NCBI RefSeq assembly: GCF_024764775.1
Contig: NZ_JALIGC010000038.1
Coordinates: 248,001-312,000 of the forward strand
Direction: 5' to 3'
DNA: 64,000 nt
Source of the DNA: Scandinavium manionii
GTDB taxonomy: Bacteria; Pseudomonadota; Gammaproteobacteria; Enterobacterales; Enterobacteriaceae
Both the position numbers and the translations under genes were made by a program. This document shows, one piece after another, positions 44,210 through 51,159 of this stretch. The notes under the pieces are model-generated. The model did not search any database. It saw only the letters and a program-made list of their open reading frames with translations, and had not been told where the DNA came from. The stretch's first letter is position 1. Every line of letters starts with the position of its first letter.

Positions 44210-44596
44210 ATGAAGATTGCGCACGTGGCATTGTGGACCCGCGACCTGGACGCACAGGCAGCATTCTGGCAGCGGTATTTCGACGGCACGCCGAATGAGA
44301 AATACCTCAGCAAAAACCGTCCAGGATTTGCCTCTTATTTCATCACTCTGGCAGATGGCCCAACGGTTGAGTTGATGACCCTGCCGGAATTGCCTGACGC
44401 CCCGGACAACCGCGAGTTTTGCGGCTGGGCGCACATCGCGCTGAACGTCGGTGACAAGCAGGCGGTGGATGCACTGGCAGATAAAGCCCGCGAGGAAGGC
44501 ATTCTGAAAAGCGGCCCGCGCATGACCGGGGATGGATACTACGAAGCGATCATTCTCGATCCGGATGGCAACATGATCGAGATTGTGGCGGGCTGA
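44210..44596 (+). CDS. VOC (glyoxalase/bleomycin-resistance) family protein
   Basis: This 128-residue single VOC module of two beta-alpha-beta-beta-beta units has likely metal ligands in MKIAHVALW (His5), VELM, AHIALNV and the final DPDGNMIEIVAG (Glu). It resembles lactoylglutathione lyase in shape, but I cannot name the substrate. GGAGGT precedes the ATG closely. It is divergent from fosA; both are VOC proteins but not closely similar. Confidence 0.82.
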   Translation: MKIAHVALWTRDLDAQAAFWQRYFDGTPNEKYLSKNRPGFASYFITLADGPTVELMTLPELPDAPDNREFCGWAHIALNVGDKQAVDALADKAREEGILKSGPRMTGDGYYEAIILDPDGNMIEIVAG

Positions 44597-44621
44597 TCAA
44601 TACGCGCCTCGCGTTTCCCGG

Positions 44622-45518
44622 TCATTTCAGCGATTCCGTCATTCTTTGACGCAGCCAGCGGTGCCCTGCATCGCGGTGCTGCCGCTCATGCCAGAGCATC
44701 AGCATTTCAAATCCTTCAACATCAACCGGTGGCACGACGGTGGTTAACCCAGCCACGTTTCGCGTAAGCCGCTCCGGCACCACTGCGACCAGATTGGTTT
44801 TCAGCAGCGTCTCGACCAGGAATAAAAAGTGAGGCACCGACAACACTACGCGACGCGACAACCCGCTGCGGGCCAGCGCATCGTCGGTCGCTGCCCAAAA
44901 TCCACCGCCATCCGGCGAGACCATCACCTGCTCAAGCTGACAAAACTCCGCCGCCGTCAGGGGAGATTGCAGCATTGGATGCTGCTCTCGCCCGGCTAGC
45001 ACGTAGCGTTCGTGGAACAAAGTTCGCTGATGCAGCGAATCCGGCGCGCCATCGCGGGTGTGGAAAATCAGGTCGATATCACCCTGCTCCGCCTGACGCA
45101 AAAAGCGCTGGGGCTGCAACTCATACACCGCGAGGCGGGATAGCGGCGCCTCCTGGCGCAGCCCTTCCAGCATTGGCAACAGGATGGCCGTCGCCATATA
45201 GTCAGTGGCCGCCACACGCCAGGTGAGCTCCGCCTTCGCCGGATCAAACGCTTCGACGGGCGCCACCACCGCCTCCAGCGTGCTCAGCGCCTGACGCAGA
45301 GGCTCACGCAGCGTATCGGCCCGGGAGGTGGGCTGCATGCCCCGCGGGCCTGGCAGCAACAGCGGATCGTCAAAAATCTCCCTCAGCTTTGCGAGCTGCA
45401 CGCTCACCGACGGCTGAGACAGATTGAGCCGCCGCGCCGCGTGGGTCACGTTGAGCTCGTCGAGCAGCACCTGCAGCGTCAGCAGAAGATTAAGATCCAG
45501 CCGATTGAAATTAGCCAT
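44622..45518 (-). CDS. LysR-family regulator
   Basis: This 298-residue protein has a LysR helix-turn-helix (LDLNLLLTLQVLLDELNVTHAARRLNLSQPSVS, residues 6-38 in parts) and a substrate-binding-like effector domain. It is divergent from the NAD(P)H oxidoreductase gene with 88 bases between starts, so it probably controls that gene. The LDLNLLLTL N-terminus is typical of the NodD/NahR-like subgroup, often tuned to aromatic or quinone ligands. The start MANFNRLD is chosen by homology. Confidence 0.87.
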   Translation of the reverse strand: MANFNRLDLNLLLTLQVLLDELNVTHAARRLNLSQPSVSVQLAKLREIFDDPLLLPGPRGMQPTSRADTLREPLRQALSTLEAVVAPVEAFDPAKAELTWRVAATDYMATAILLPMLEGLRQEAPLSRLAVYELQPQRFLRQAEQGDIDLIFHTRDGAPDSLHQRTLFHERYVLAGREQHPMLQSPLTAAEFCQLEQVMVSPDGGGFWAATDDALARSGLSRRVVLSVPHFLFLVETLLKTNLVAVVPERLTRNVAGLTTVVPPVDVEGFEMLMLWHERQHRDAGHRWLRQRMTESLK

Positions 45519-45606
45519 GACAATACCTGTTATTGCAGCAATGAATTTCAACTATACCGCCAAATTACATACCCTGCAGAGACTTTTACCAGACAGGATA
45601 TTCGTT

Positions 45607-46383
45607 ATGAACGTACTTATCGTCTTCGCCCACCCGGAACCCCGCTCACTTAATGGACAACTCAAGGATGATGCCGTCGCGCATCTGCAACGATCGGGGC
45701 ATCAGGTGCAGGTTTCCGACCTCTACCGGATGCAGTGGAAACCGACGCTGGATGCGCAAGATACCACCGCGCCACTGCGCGGGGAGAGATTTAACCCCAT
45801 CACCGATGCGCGCTATGCTTTTGATAATGCGCTGCAAAGTTCAGACATCGCCGCTGAGCAGGAAAAACTCATCTGGGCCGATGCCGTTATATTCCAGTTT
45901 CCGCTGTGGTGGTTCTCCATGCCGGCCATCATGAAGGGCTGGTTCGATCGGGTGTATGCCAACGGGTTCGCTTACGGCGTGGGTGAACACAACGAAACAC
46001 ACTGGGGCGACCGCTACGGCGAAGGCACGCTGGCGGGCAAACGCGCCATGCTGCTGGTGAGCACCGGCGGCTGGGAATCGCATTATTCCGCGCGCGGCAT
46101 AAATGGCGCCATCGACGACATTCTGTTCCCCATCCAGCACGGAATGCTGTTCTACCCGGGGTTCGACGTTCTGCCGCCGATGCTTATCTACCGCGCCGAG
46201 AAAACTGACGACGCGCGCTACGCTGAATATCGCCAACAGCTTTTACATCGACTGGATACGCTCGAAGACACCCCGCCGCTGCCGTTTCGCCGCCAAAACT
46301 ACGGCGACTATGAGATCCCCGCGCTGACGCTACGGCCAGAGCTGGCCGAAGGGAAAAGCGGGTTGGGGATGCATATGGGATGA
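45607..46383 (+). CDS. NAD(P)H-dependent flavodoxin-fold oxidoreductase
   Basis: This 258-residue protein is of the NQO1/MdaB/KefF type. FMN/FAD-binding features are the N-terminal IVFAHPEPRSLNGQL (residues 5-19), IFQFPLWWFSMPAIMKGWFDRV (near 95-116) and the GGWESHY loop. It probably makes two-electron reductions of quinones or nitro compounds. The start MNVLIVFAHPE is preceded by a weak site; a longer frame starts within the divergent LysR gene and is not credible. It is the last host gene before the satellite. Confidence 0.88.
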   Translation: MNVLIVFAHPEPRSLNGQLKDDAVAHLQRSGHQVQVSDLYRMQWKPTLDAQDTTAPLRGERFNPITDARYAFDNALQSSDIAAEQEKLIWADAVIFQFPLWWFSMPAIMKGWFDRVYANGFAYGVGEHNETHWGDRYGEGTLAGKRAMLLVSTGGWESHYSARGINGAIDDILFPIQHGMLFYPGFDVLPPMLIYRAEKTDDARYAEYRQQLLHRLDTLEDTPPLPFRRQNYGDYEIPALTLRPELAEGKSGLGMHMG

Positions 46384-46541
46384 GAATCAGAGAGTTGCGT
46401 CGGTAAATGGGAGGTGGCTGACATTTGTAGCCACTTCCAGTTTTTGGGGGGCTTTGGTTTTAAGGATTGAATGAAAAAGAGTGGAAAGGTTTATGTTGCG
46501 TTGATGCAGGAAACAAAAAAAGCGCTAGAATTGCATAGTAG

Positions 46542-46561
46542 ATGGTGCGAAGGCCGGACTC
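46542..46561. other. Left attachment site of the satellite (att, leuX-like)
   Basis: TGGTG-CGAAGGCCGGACTC repeats the 3' end of leuX (TGGTGCCGAAGGCCGGACTC at 58181-58200) with one base deleted, in the same orientation, 11.6 kb away. The exact shared core is the 14 bases CGAAGGCCGGACTC. Beyond it the two sequences diverge, as expected for the ends of an integrated element. I see no gene in 46384-46909, which also holds GCCCCC repeats, a hairpin and iterons. Confidence 0.8.
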
Positions 46562-46616
46562 AAATCATCATGTAACCATATAAAATACAAACAAAAAATA
46601 TAAACCACAATTCAAA

Positions 46617-46640
46617 GTGCCCCCTTTTGTGCCCCCACCA
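46617..46640. repeat. Paired TGCCCCC repeat at left end (probable Int arm sites)
   Basis: Two TGCCCCC copies lie in a 24-base block (GTGCCCCCTTTT, then GTGCCCCCACCA). A near-identical block lies at the other end of the element (58048-58071). Repeats near both att sites are typical of integrase arm-binding sites. Confidence 0.65.
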
Positions 46641-46706
46641 TTTATTTTGATAATTTTAAGCTCAACTACTTGGTTTATCTGGAAAAAGATAACAAATTCT
46701 ATCTTC

Positions 46707-46735
46707 GGTTTGGATCCGTTGCACGGATCCAAACC
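46707..46735. other. 13-bp-arm hairpin downstream of alpha
   Basis: GGTTTGGATCCGT-TGC-ACGGATCCAAACC is a perfect stem with a three-base loop. It lies about 175 bases beyond the alpha stop, between the GCCCCC repeats and the iterons. There is no adjacent T tract in the alpha direction, so it may be a terminator of another kind or part of the replication region. Confidence 0.55.
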
Positions 46736-46765
46736 AGAACAGAAAAAAACTTTTTTTTTGGAAAA

Positions 46766-46859
46766 ACTGTTCACACTGTTCACTAAGGTTTTTTATTTAT
46801 AATATTCATGTGGTTATAAGGTGAATGGTTAGTGAACAGTGAACACTTTACTGTTCACT
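46766..46859. repeat. Iteron cluster downstream of alpha (crr-like)
   Basis: ACTGTTCAC occurs at 46766 and 46775, AGTGAACAGT at 46831 overlapping GTGAACACT at 46839, and ACTGTTCACT at 46850. P4 alpha protein binds type I iterons of this sequence (GGTGAACAGT) in ori1 and crr. Here a second cluster lies 4.1 kb away at 50890-50994. Confidence 0.75.
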
Positions 46860-46909
46860 ATTGCCTTTTCGCAGGTAAAAAAAGACCGGCGATTGCCGGT
46901 CAGGGTAGG

Positions 46910-49243
46910 TTATTTCGCTATGGGATCATCGCATTTCGGTAGCCAGTCGGCGTTGCTTTCCTCTCTTAGCGTGAGATTGGTCTGTATGCCCTGATTTTTT
47001 CGGCGCATCTCATAACTTAGCCCGTACTCTTTCAGCATGGCTGGCAACCCCTTACCGAACATAGTCAGGCTTAGGGTATTCCTGTAGCCGTGGGCTTCCA
47101 TATACGCCAGATAGGCATGATACAAATACAGGCGCGGCTGACGCGGAATGATATTGGCATTGCCAATATACATACCCTCGGGCTCCGGCAGTGCTTCAAG
47201 GTAGCCACAAAAATCAAATGTCGGGTCGGCGTCACGCTTGATGCTGAGTGCTTCATCGGAGTTCTGCTGTGACTGGAGCAGTGCGCGGGCGGTCATCGGG
47301 TCGCTGAACTTCTGCATAAGCTGGCGCACAATCACGGCCAGCTCACGGGCGATTTTGTTCTTAAGCTGCGGGTCGCGTTCCTCCGGGGCAATCTGTTCCG
47401 GGAAATGCAGGATCACCCGGCGACGGGAAACACCGCCGCTGCGGTCAGTAAAGCGCATCGGGTTATTGTTCACGGCCAGAATCACCGCCGGAATATGGGT
47501 GGAGTACGCATCCTTGTATTTCGGGTCGACCGATACCGCATCCCCACCAGTGATGGCCTTAAGTCCTGCCCCGTCACCACTCCATTTTTCCTGGTCAGGC
47601 AGACGGATCAGCGAGAAGCCAATCAACGCAGCACGTTCACGTGGTGATTCCAGCGTTTCGATGGTAGCCGACGTGGCGTTATCTTCCCCGGCAAGCATGG
47701 TCGCAATTTCGGCCAGAATACTTTTGCCACTGCCACCCGGCCCGGTCACTTCGAGAAAGAGCTGCCAGTCGTAGCGGTTCGCCAGCACCATAAACAGCGC
47801 AGCCAGAATAACGTCGCGTTTTTCCGGTCTGCCACCGGCGGCGCGGTCGAGCCAGCGCCAGAAAGCCGGGGCGTGGGTTTCCAGTGTTTCACTCTCGACC
47901 GGCGGGGTAAAATCGACATCACAGAGCGTGCGCAGCCAGTGTGATTTATGGTGCGGGATGAATGTGCCAGTGGCGGTATCAAGCACGCCGTTGCGAAAGC
48001 CAATCAGACGCCGTGCCGGGGAATCCTGCTGCGGAATAATCAGTTTCAGGGTTTCCACCACTGAGGCAATTTTCCCCGACGAGAACGGCGCGCGCAGGCG
48101 CTGGAACAATCCGGCCACATCACGGGAAAAATCTGACGGCGGAATGATTTTCCATATCCCGGCCTCATAACGGGACAGGAGCTGGCCGTTCGCATCCACG
48201 GCCAGCGCTTCGCCGTAATGCTCATGCACCCGCATCGCCTTTTCACTGGTACTCATGGCGGTAAATTCCGCCTCGCTCATGGTAGCGAAAGGACTGTCAG
48301 CCGGTGGCCGGATGGTGTCATAAATCGCTTTCCGCGTCGCCTCCTCGCCATTCTGCATAAACGCATCATTCCAGTCACCAAACACAGGCGGCAGGGCAAC
48401 AACGCCCTCGCAGGCTTCTGCGGCCGCTTCGGCTTTTGTCTGGCCGTCACCGTTAAGGTCGCGGTCAGCGGCAAGCACAATCTGACAGGCCGGGTGCTTT
48501 TGTCGGGCAAGGCTCGCCAGAGAAAGGAGGTTCACGGAGGACAGCGCCACCATGACGGTTTCGCCGGTCAGGTGATGCACGGTGAGTGCGGTCGCATAGC
48601 CCTCCGCTATCCACAGGCGTTTTCCGGCCTGTTTCTGCCCCTCAATGATATGACATGCCCCTTTTACTGCGCCGCCTTTCAGGGTGCGTTTGACACCGTC
48701 AGAATTGATAAGCTGTAGGTTAACCAGTGCACCGGTGCCGTCATGCAGCGGCACCACCACATCACCGGCGCGGAACGTCACGCCGCCGGTTTTATGCAGG
48801 GCGGTGAGCGTCAGACATTCCAGAACAGGGAAGCCCTTGTGGGTCAGGTAAGCGTTGCCGGTGGCCGGTCGGGTTTTCTCCATCAGTTTCGCGGCCAGTG
48901 AGGTCGCCGCTTTACGGTCGGCATCGGTTTCAGTCTCTGCGGCCGCAATCACCTTCGGGGCAACCGGTGACAGATTACCGGTGACAGTATTCACCTTTTG
49001 GGCGGCCTCTGAGGCAGAAATGTCGAATACCTTCTCAACCAGTTTAAGCCCGTCACCCGCGCCACACTGGTTACAGAACCACGTGCCGCGCCCCTCTTTA
49101 TCGTCAAAGCGAAAACGGTCAGAGCCGCCGCATACCGGGCAGGCCTGATGCCGGTTTTTAATGACCTTCACACCCAGCGCCGGGAGAATGTGCGGCCAGT
49201 GGCCGCAGGCCTGTTTAACGGTTTCCGTTACGTTCATTTTCAT
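46910..49243 (-). CDS. Alpha replication protein: primase-helicase of P4 type
   Basis: This 777-residue protein has the length of P4 alpha, which primes, unwinds and recognises the origin. A zinc ribbon holds Cys35, Cys38, Cys57 and Cys60. A TOPRIM-like primase domain follows (WIAEGYATALTV, LAADRDLNGDGQTKA). An SF3-type helicase has Walker A GPGGSGKS near residue 545, and the C-terminal origin-binding part is last. The start MKMNVTETVK matches P4; a frame 17 codons longer is rejected. It is the last gene of the operon and is flanked downstream by iterons. Confidence 0.95.
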   Translation of the reverse strand: MKMNVTETVKQACGHWPHILPALGVKVIKNRHQACPVCGGSDRFRFDDKEGRGTWFCNQCGAGDGLKLVEKVFDISASEAAQKVNTVTGNLSPVAPKVIAAAETETDADRKAATSLAAKLMEKTRPATGNAYLTHKGFPVLECLTLTALHKTGGVTFRAGDVVVPLHDGTGALVNLQLINSDGVKRTLKGGAVKGACHIIEGQKQAGKRLWIAEGYATALTVHHLTGETVMVALSSVNLLSLASLARQKHPACQIVLAADRDLNGDGQTKAEAAAEACEGVVALPPVFGDWNDAFMQNGEEATRKAIYDTIRPPADSPFATMSEAEFTAMSTSEKAMRVHEHYGEALAVDANGQLLSRYEAGIWKIIPPSDFSRDVAGLFQRLRAPFSSGKIASVVETLKLIIPQQDSPARRLIGFRNGVLDTATGTFIPHHKSHWLRTLCDVDFTPPVESETLETHAPAFWRWLDRAAGGRPEKRDVILAALFMVLANRYDWQLFLEVTGPGGSGKSILAEIATMLAGEDNATSATIETLESPRERAALIGFSLIRLPDQEKWSGDGAGLKAITGGDAVSVDPKYKDAYSTHIPAVILAVNNNPMRFTDRSGGVSRRRVILHFPEQIAPEERDPQLKNKIARELAVIVRQLMQKFSDPMTARALLQSQQNSDEALSIKRDADPTFDFCGYLEALPEPEGMYIGNANIIPRQPRLYLYHAYLAYMEAHGYRNTLSLTMFGKGLPAMLKEYGLSYEMRRKNQGIQTNLTLREESNADWLPKCDDPIAK

Positions 49244-49257
49244 TGTTTTTTTCTCCC

Positions 49258-49578
49258 TCAGTGCAGTACAGGCGATGTGATGTGACGGGCGCAAAGTTCA
49301 TCCATCACCGCGAGCCCGAGAAAGGACAGTGACGGCGCGGCTTTCAGTGGTCCGGCTTCCATTAAATCTTCCAGTAATGCACAGGCAATCTGACGGCCTT
49401 CCTCCTCGCCGTGCTGGCGCAGATAGAAGCCCTCCAGCTCGGCTGAAATGGCGTTCTCCAGTGCGTCGAGGGTGAGGTGCGGGTAGCGGCGCTGATGTTC
49501 ACACAGGGTCAGCCACGCACAAGCCACGGCGCGGCGATACAGTGCGGCACGTAATACGGGCGGTAATGGCTGTTTCAT
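49258..49578 (-). CDS. P4 orf106-like protein
   Basis: This 106-residue protein has exactly the length of P4 orf106, which lies at the same place just before alpha. It has a helical appearance, with LRAALYRRAVACAWLTLCEHQRRYP at the N-terminus and no known catalytic motif. It overlaps the preceding 75-codon gene (ATGA) and ends 14 bases before alpha. Function unknown. Confidence 0.85.
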   Translation of the reverse strand: MKQPLPPVLRAALYRRAVACAWLTLCEHQRRYPHLTLDALENAISAELEGFYLRQHGEEEGRQIACALLEDLMEAGPLKAAPSLSFLGLAVMDELCARHITSPVLH

Positions 49579-49802
49579 ACGTTGCCCTCCCCGGTCAGCC
49601 AGCGCTGATTGCAGCGCTCGACCACGCCGTCGAGCTGGGCGGTCATGAGATAAATCACGGAGGTGAGCTGTAACTGCTGCACCAGGTCACGACGAACGGT
49701 CGCGCAATCCTGTTCCTGCATCAGATCGCCGACGAGCTGGCCGACGTTGCGCATATGCTCAAGGCATTCGAGGTCACGGGCGGTAATAGTGGTATTTCTC
49801 AT
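49575..49802 (-). CDS. Small P4-family protein, 75 residues
   Basis: This 75-residue, largely helical protein (ARDLECLEHMRNVGQLVGDLM and so on) has no motif that I recognise. Its start codon overlaps the stop of the Icd-like gene (ATGA), and its stop overlaps the start of the orf106 gene. It is therefore coupled within the immunity/replication operon. I cannot assign a function. Confidence 0.75.
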   Translation of the reverse strand: MRNTTITARDLECLEHMRNVGQLVGDLMQEQDCATVRRDLVQQLQLTSVIYLMTAQLDGVVERCNQRWLTGEGNV

Positions 49803-49993
49803 GCGTGCACCTCCGCAACCGGCAGACGGCCAGCGAACGAGAGGACGTAATCACGAACAAGGGAAAGGCGTGCGGCGTGTTCATCACCGGCAACGGTGCG
49901 GAGCATACAAATACGGGGTTTACGGTCTGCGCGACGAACGGCGGCAAACACAAAGACAAACTGCGGGTGTGACGGGGTGAGGGTCGTAGCCAT
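49799..49993 (-). CDS. Icd-like (host cell division inhibitor-like) protein
   Basis: This 64-residue protein (MATTLTPSHPQFVF, VRRADRKPRICMLRTV, LVRDYVLSFAGRLPVAEVHA) is of the family annotated as host cell division inhibitor Icd-like in P4 and P1 relatives. The Shine-Dalgarno AAGGAGGT lies nine bases upstream, inside the second target site of the C4-type antisense RNA. Translation should therefore be blocked in the lysogen. The same frame stays open for another 133 codons upstream, an arrangement annotated as Ash family protein in related genomes. I favour the short start because of its ribosome site. Confidence 0.7.
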   Translation of the reverse strand: MATTLTPSHPQFVFVFAAVRRADRKPRICMLRTVAGDEHAARLSLVRDYVLSFAGRLPVAEVHA

Positions 49994-50002
49994 AGGGGCA
50001 AC

Positions 50003-50049
50003 CTCCTTGAAGTAGCGGTTATCGCCACCACCGGAGTTCTCACGCTCGG
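50003..50049 (-). promoter_or_regulatory. Second target site of C4-type RNA (a2/b2)
   Basis: On the transcript strand GCGTGAGAAC and, 26 bases later, CTTCAAGGAGG occur. Both are complementary to segments of the C4-type RNA, and the second includes the Shine-Dalgarno of the Icd-like gene. A matching pair lies at 50223-50252. Confidence 0.65.
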
Positions 50050-50051
50050 GT

Positions 50052-50146
50052 GGTAGCCCAGACGGGGGTGAGAAACCGGCCTTCAAGGGAACCGGCCAGC
50101 CCGAAGGCTGCCCCGCCTGAGCCACCATTACGCAGATACAGCAACG
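50052..50146 (-). ncRNA. C4-type antisense RNA (P4 CI / P1 C4 analogue)
   Basis: On the minus strand the region folds into GC-rich hairpins (GCAGCCTTCGGGCTGGC; CCGGTT, then AACCGG-type arms). It contains CCTTGAAG and TTCTCAC, which are complementary to two flanking target sites sharing CTTCAAGG and GTGAGAA (50223-50252 and 50003-50049). This a1b1-C4-a2b2 layout is the immunity device of P1/P7 and P4. The processed RNA stops expression of the downstream operon. Ends are approximate. Confidence 0.75.
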
Positions 50147-50222
50147 GCTTAAGAACCGATGCGTAAACAACAGGTGCACATAGGCATAGACACAAAAAAA
50201 GACGCATGGCGCGTCCGGTGTC

Positions 50223-50252
50223 GCCTTGAAGTAACTCGGGTTCTCACGCCCG
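50223..50252 (-). promoter_or_regulatory. First target site of C4-type RNA (a1/b1)
   Basis: On the transcript strand this site reads GGGCGTGAGAACCC, then ACTTCAAGGC. It repeats the pair of short sequences found at 50003-50049. Both pairs are complementary to the intervening C4-type RNA. Together with that RNA the site fills the 359-base gap between the Icd-like gene and alpA. Confidence 0.65.
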
Positions 50253-50352
50253 GCTGTCGATTTTGCGACAGCGGGAAAACTATACCTGGAAACGGCGAAA
50301 AGAAGCAAGCCAGAAAAAGGGGCTGTTTGCTGAACGGTCATCATCATGCGTC

Positions 50353-50610
50353 TTAGCCCCGGTTGCGTTCTGCAATGCGATCCGCCATCCATGCGGTGAT
50401 TTCAGACTTCGCCCACGCCACGTTTTTTCCTCCGAGGCTGATTTGTTTCGGGAATGCCTCCCGACTGATGAGGTCATACACAGTCGAACGAGACAGGCCG
50501 CATAAATGCATCACTTCGGGCAGACGAATAAAACGCTCATGAACGGCGTCAGAGACCGGCATCAGAGGCGCGGCAGGGGCAGAAGACGGGGAAGAAAAAG
50601 CAGTGTGCAT
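50353..50610 (-). CDS. AlpA/Vis-family transcription regulator
   Basis: This 85-residue protein contains the AlpA DNA-binding motif: FIRLPEVMHLCGLSRSTVYDLI (27-48), then FPKQISLGGKNVAWAKSEITAWM. P4 Vis (88 residues) is the same family and acts both as regulator of the left/right promoters and as excisionase. GAGGT precedes the ATG. It lies at the head of the leftward operon, next to a set of phased TGGCAAAC repeats that are likely binding sites. Confidence 0.9.
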   Translation of the reverse strand: MHTAFSSPSSAPAAPLMPVSDAVHERFIRLPEVMHLCGLSRSTVYDLISREAFPKQISLGGKNVAWAKSEITAWMADRIAERNRG

Positions 50611-50749
50611 CGGGCTACCTCACAAAGTCCATACAGTGCCGGTCGTGTCCGTCCGGCTTCGGGTAGCTCTCTATTTTGTGAATATTTTCCCTCAGGGCAA
50701 CAAGTCATTTTGCACCGCAAACCACTGCAACAAACCGTTAACAAGTGAG

Positions 50750-50808
50750 TGGCAAACCGTGGCAAACGTTGGCCCTTCTTTGGCAAATGTTGGCAAACTG
50801 GTGGCCCA
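50750..50808. repeat. Helically phased TGGCAAAC repeats
   Basis: TGGCAAAC/T occurs at 50750, 50760, 50781 and 50791, with the related TGGCCC at 50770 and 50802. All copies face the same way with 10-11 base steps, so they lie on one face of the helix. They sit upstream of alpA in the 549-base gap to sid. This is probably a multi-copy site for AlpA/Vis. Confidence 0.7.
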
Positions 50809-50889
50809 ATCCCAATTACCTTTAATTATAGATATTTTACTTTTAATCGCTAAAAAGTCTAAATGGGCAGAGCATCGTAAAAGCAGAAA

Positions 50890-50994
50890 GGTGAACAGTA
50901 GTGAACAGTCGGTGAATAGTTACCTCTCAACTGTTCACCTCTTAATTTACTGTATTACTTATCTTTTTCTTTGGAGTGAATAGTAGTGAATAGT
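50890..50994. repeat. Iteron cluster upstream of alpA (ori-like)
   Basis: GGTGAACAGT (50890), AGTGAACAGT (50900), GGTGAATAGT (50911), ACTGTTCACC (50930), AGTGAATAGT (50975) and AGTGAATAGT (50985) match the P4 type I iteron bound by alpha. The stretch is AT-rich around 50940-50970, as expected at an unwinding region. It pairs with the cluster at 46766-46859, recalling P4 ori1 and crr. Confidence 0.75.
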
Positions 50995-51069
50995 TATTAG
51001 TAAAAAAACAAATGGTGAGTATAGTTTTCCAGAGACCTTTCTCTGGCCAGCCGGGTTTTAAGGTCTGTT

Positions 51070-51087
51070 TGTGCCATTTTTGCCACA
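51070..51087 (+). promoter_or_regulatory. Ogr/Delta-binding site of the sid late promoter
   Basis: TGT-N12-ACA within the dyad TTGTGCC, then GCCACAA is the recognition pattern of P2 Ogr and P4 Delta. Those activators bind about 55 bases before the start of transcription, which would place the start near 51133, some 27 bases before sid. The sid operon should therefore be switched on by a helper's Ogr or by the satellite's own activator. Confidence 0.75.
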
Positions 51088-51159
51088 ACGGCAATGAATC
51101 GTCTTGTTGTGTCTGGCGCGGCAGAATCTCCTCAGATTGAAACGAATAGGAGACCCGAC

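Noticed and set aside
43675..44313. 212-codon version of FosA
   Set aside because: The extra 78 residues run through the divergent VOC gene's promoter and start; FosA proteins are ~134-140 residues.
45424..45606. Upstream extension of the NAD(P)H oxidoreductase frame
   Set aside because: It overlaps the divergent LysR coding start; the flavodoxin fold begins at MNVLIVFAHP.
50750..50994. CRISPR-like array in the alpA-sid gap
   Set aside because: The repeats are 8-10 bases at helical spacing with no unique spacers of constant length and no cas genes; they fit protein-binding iterons.
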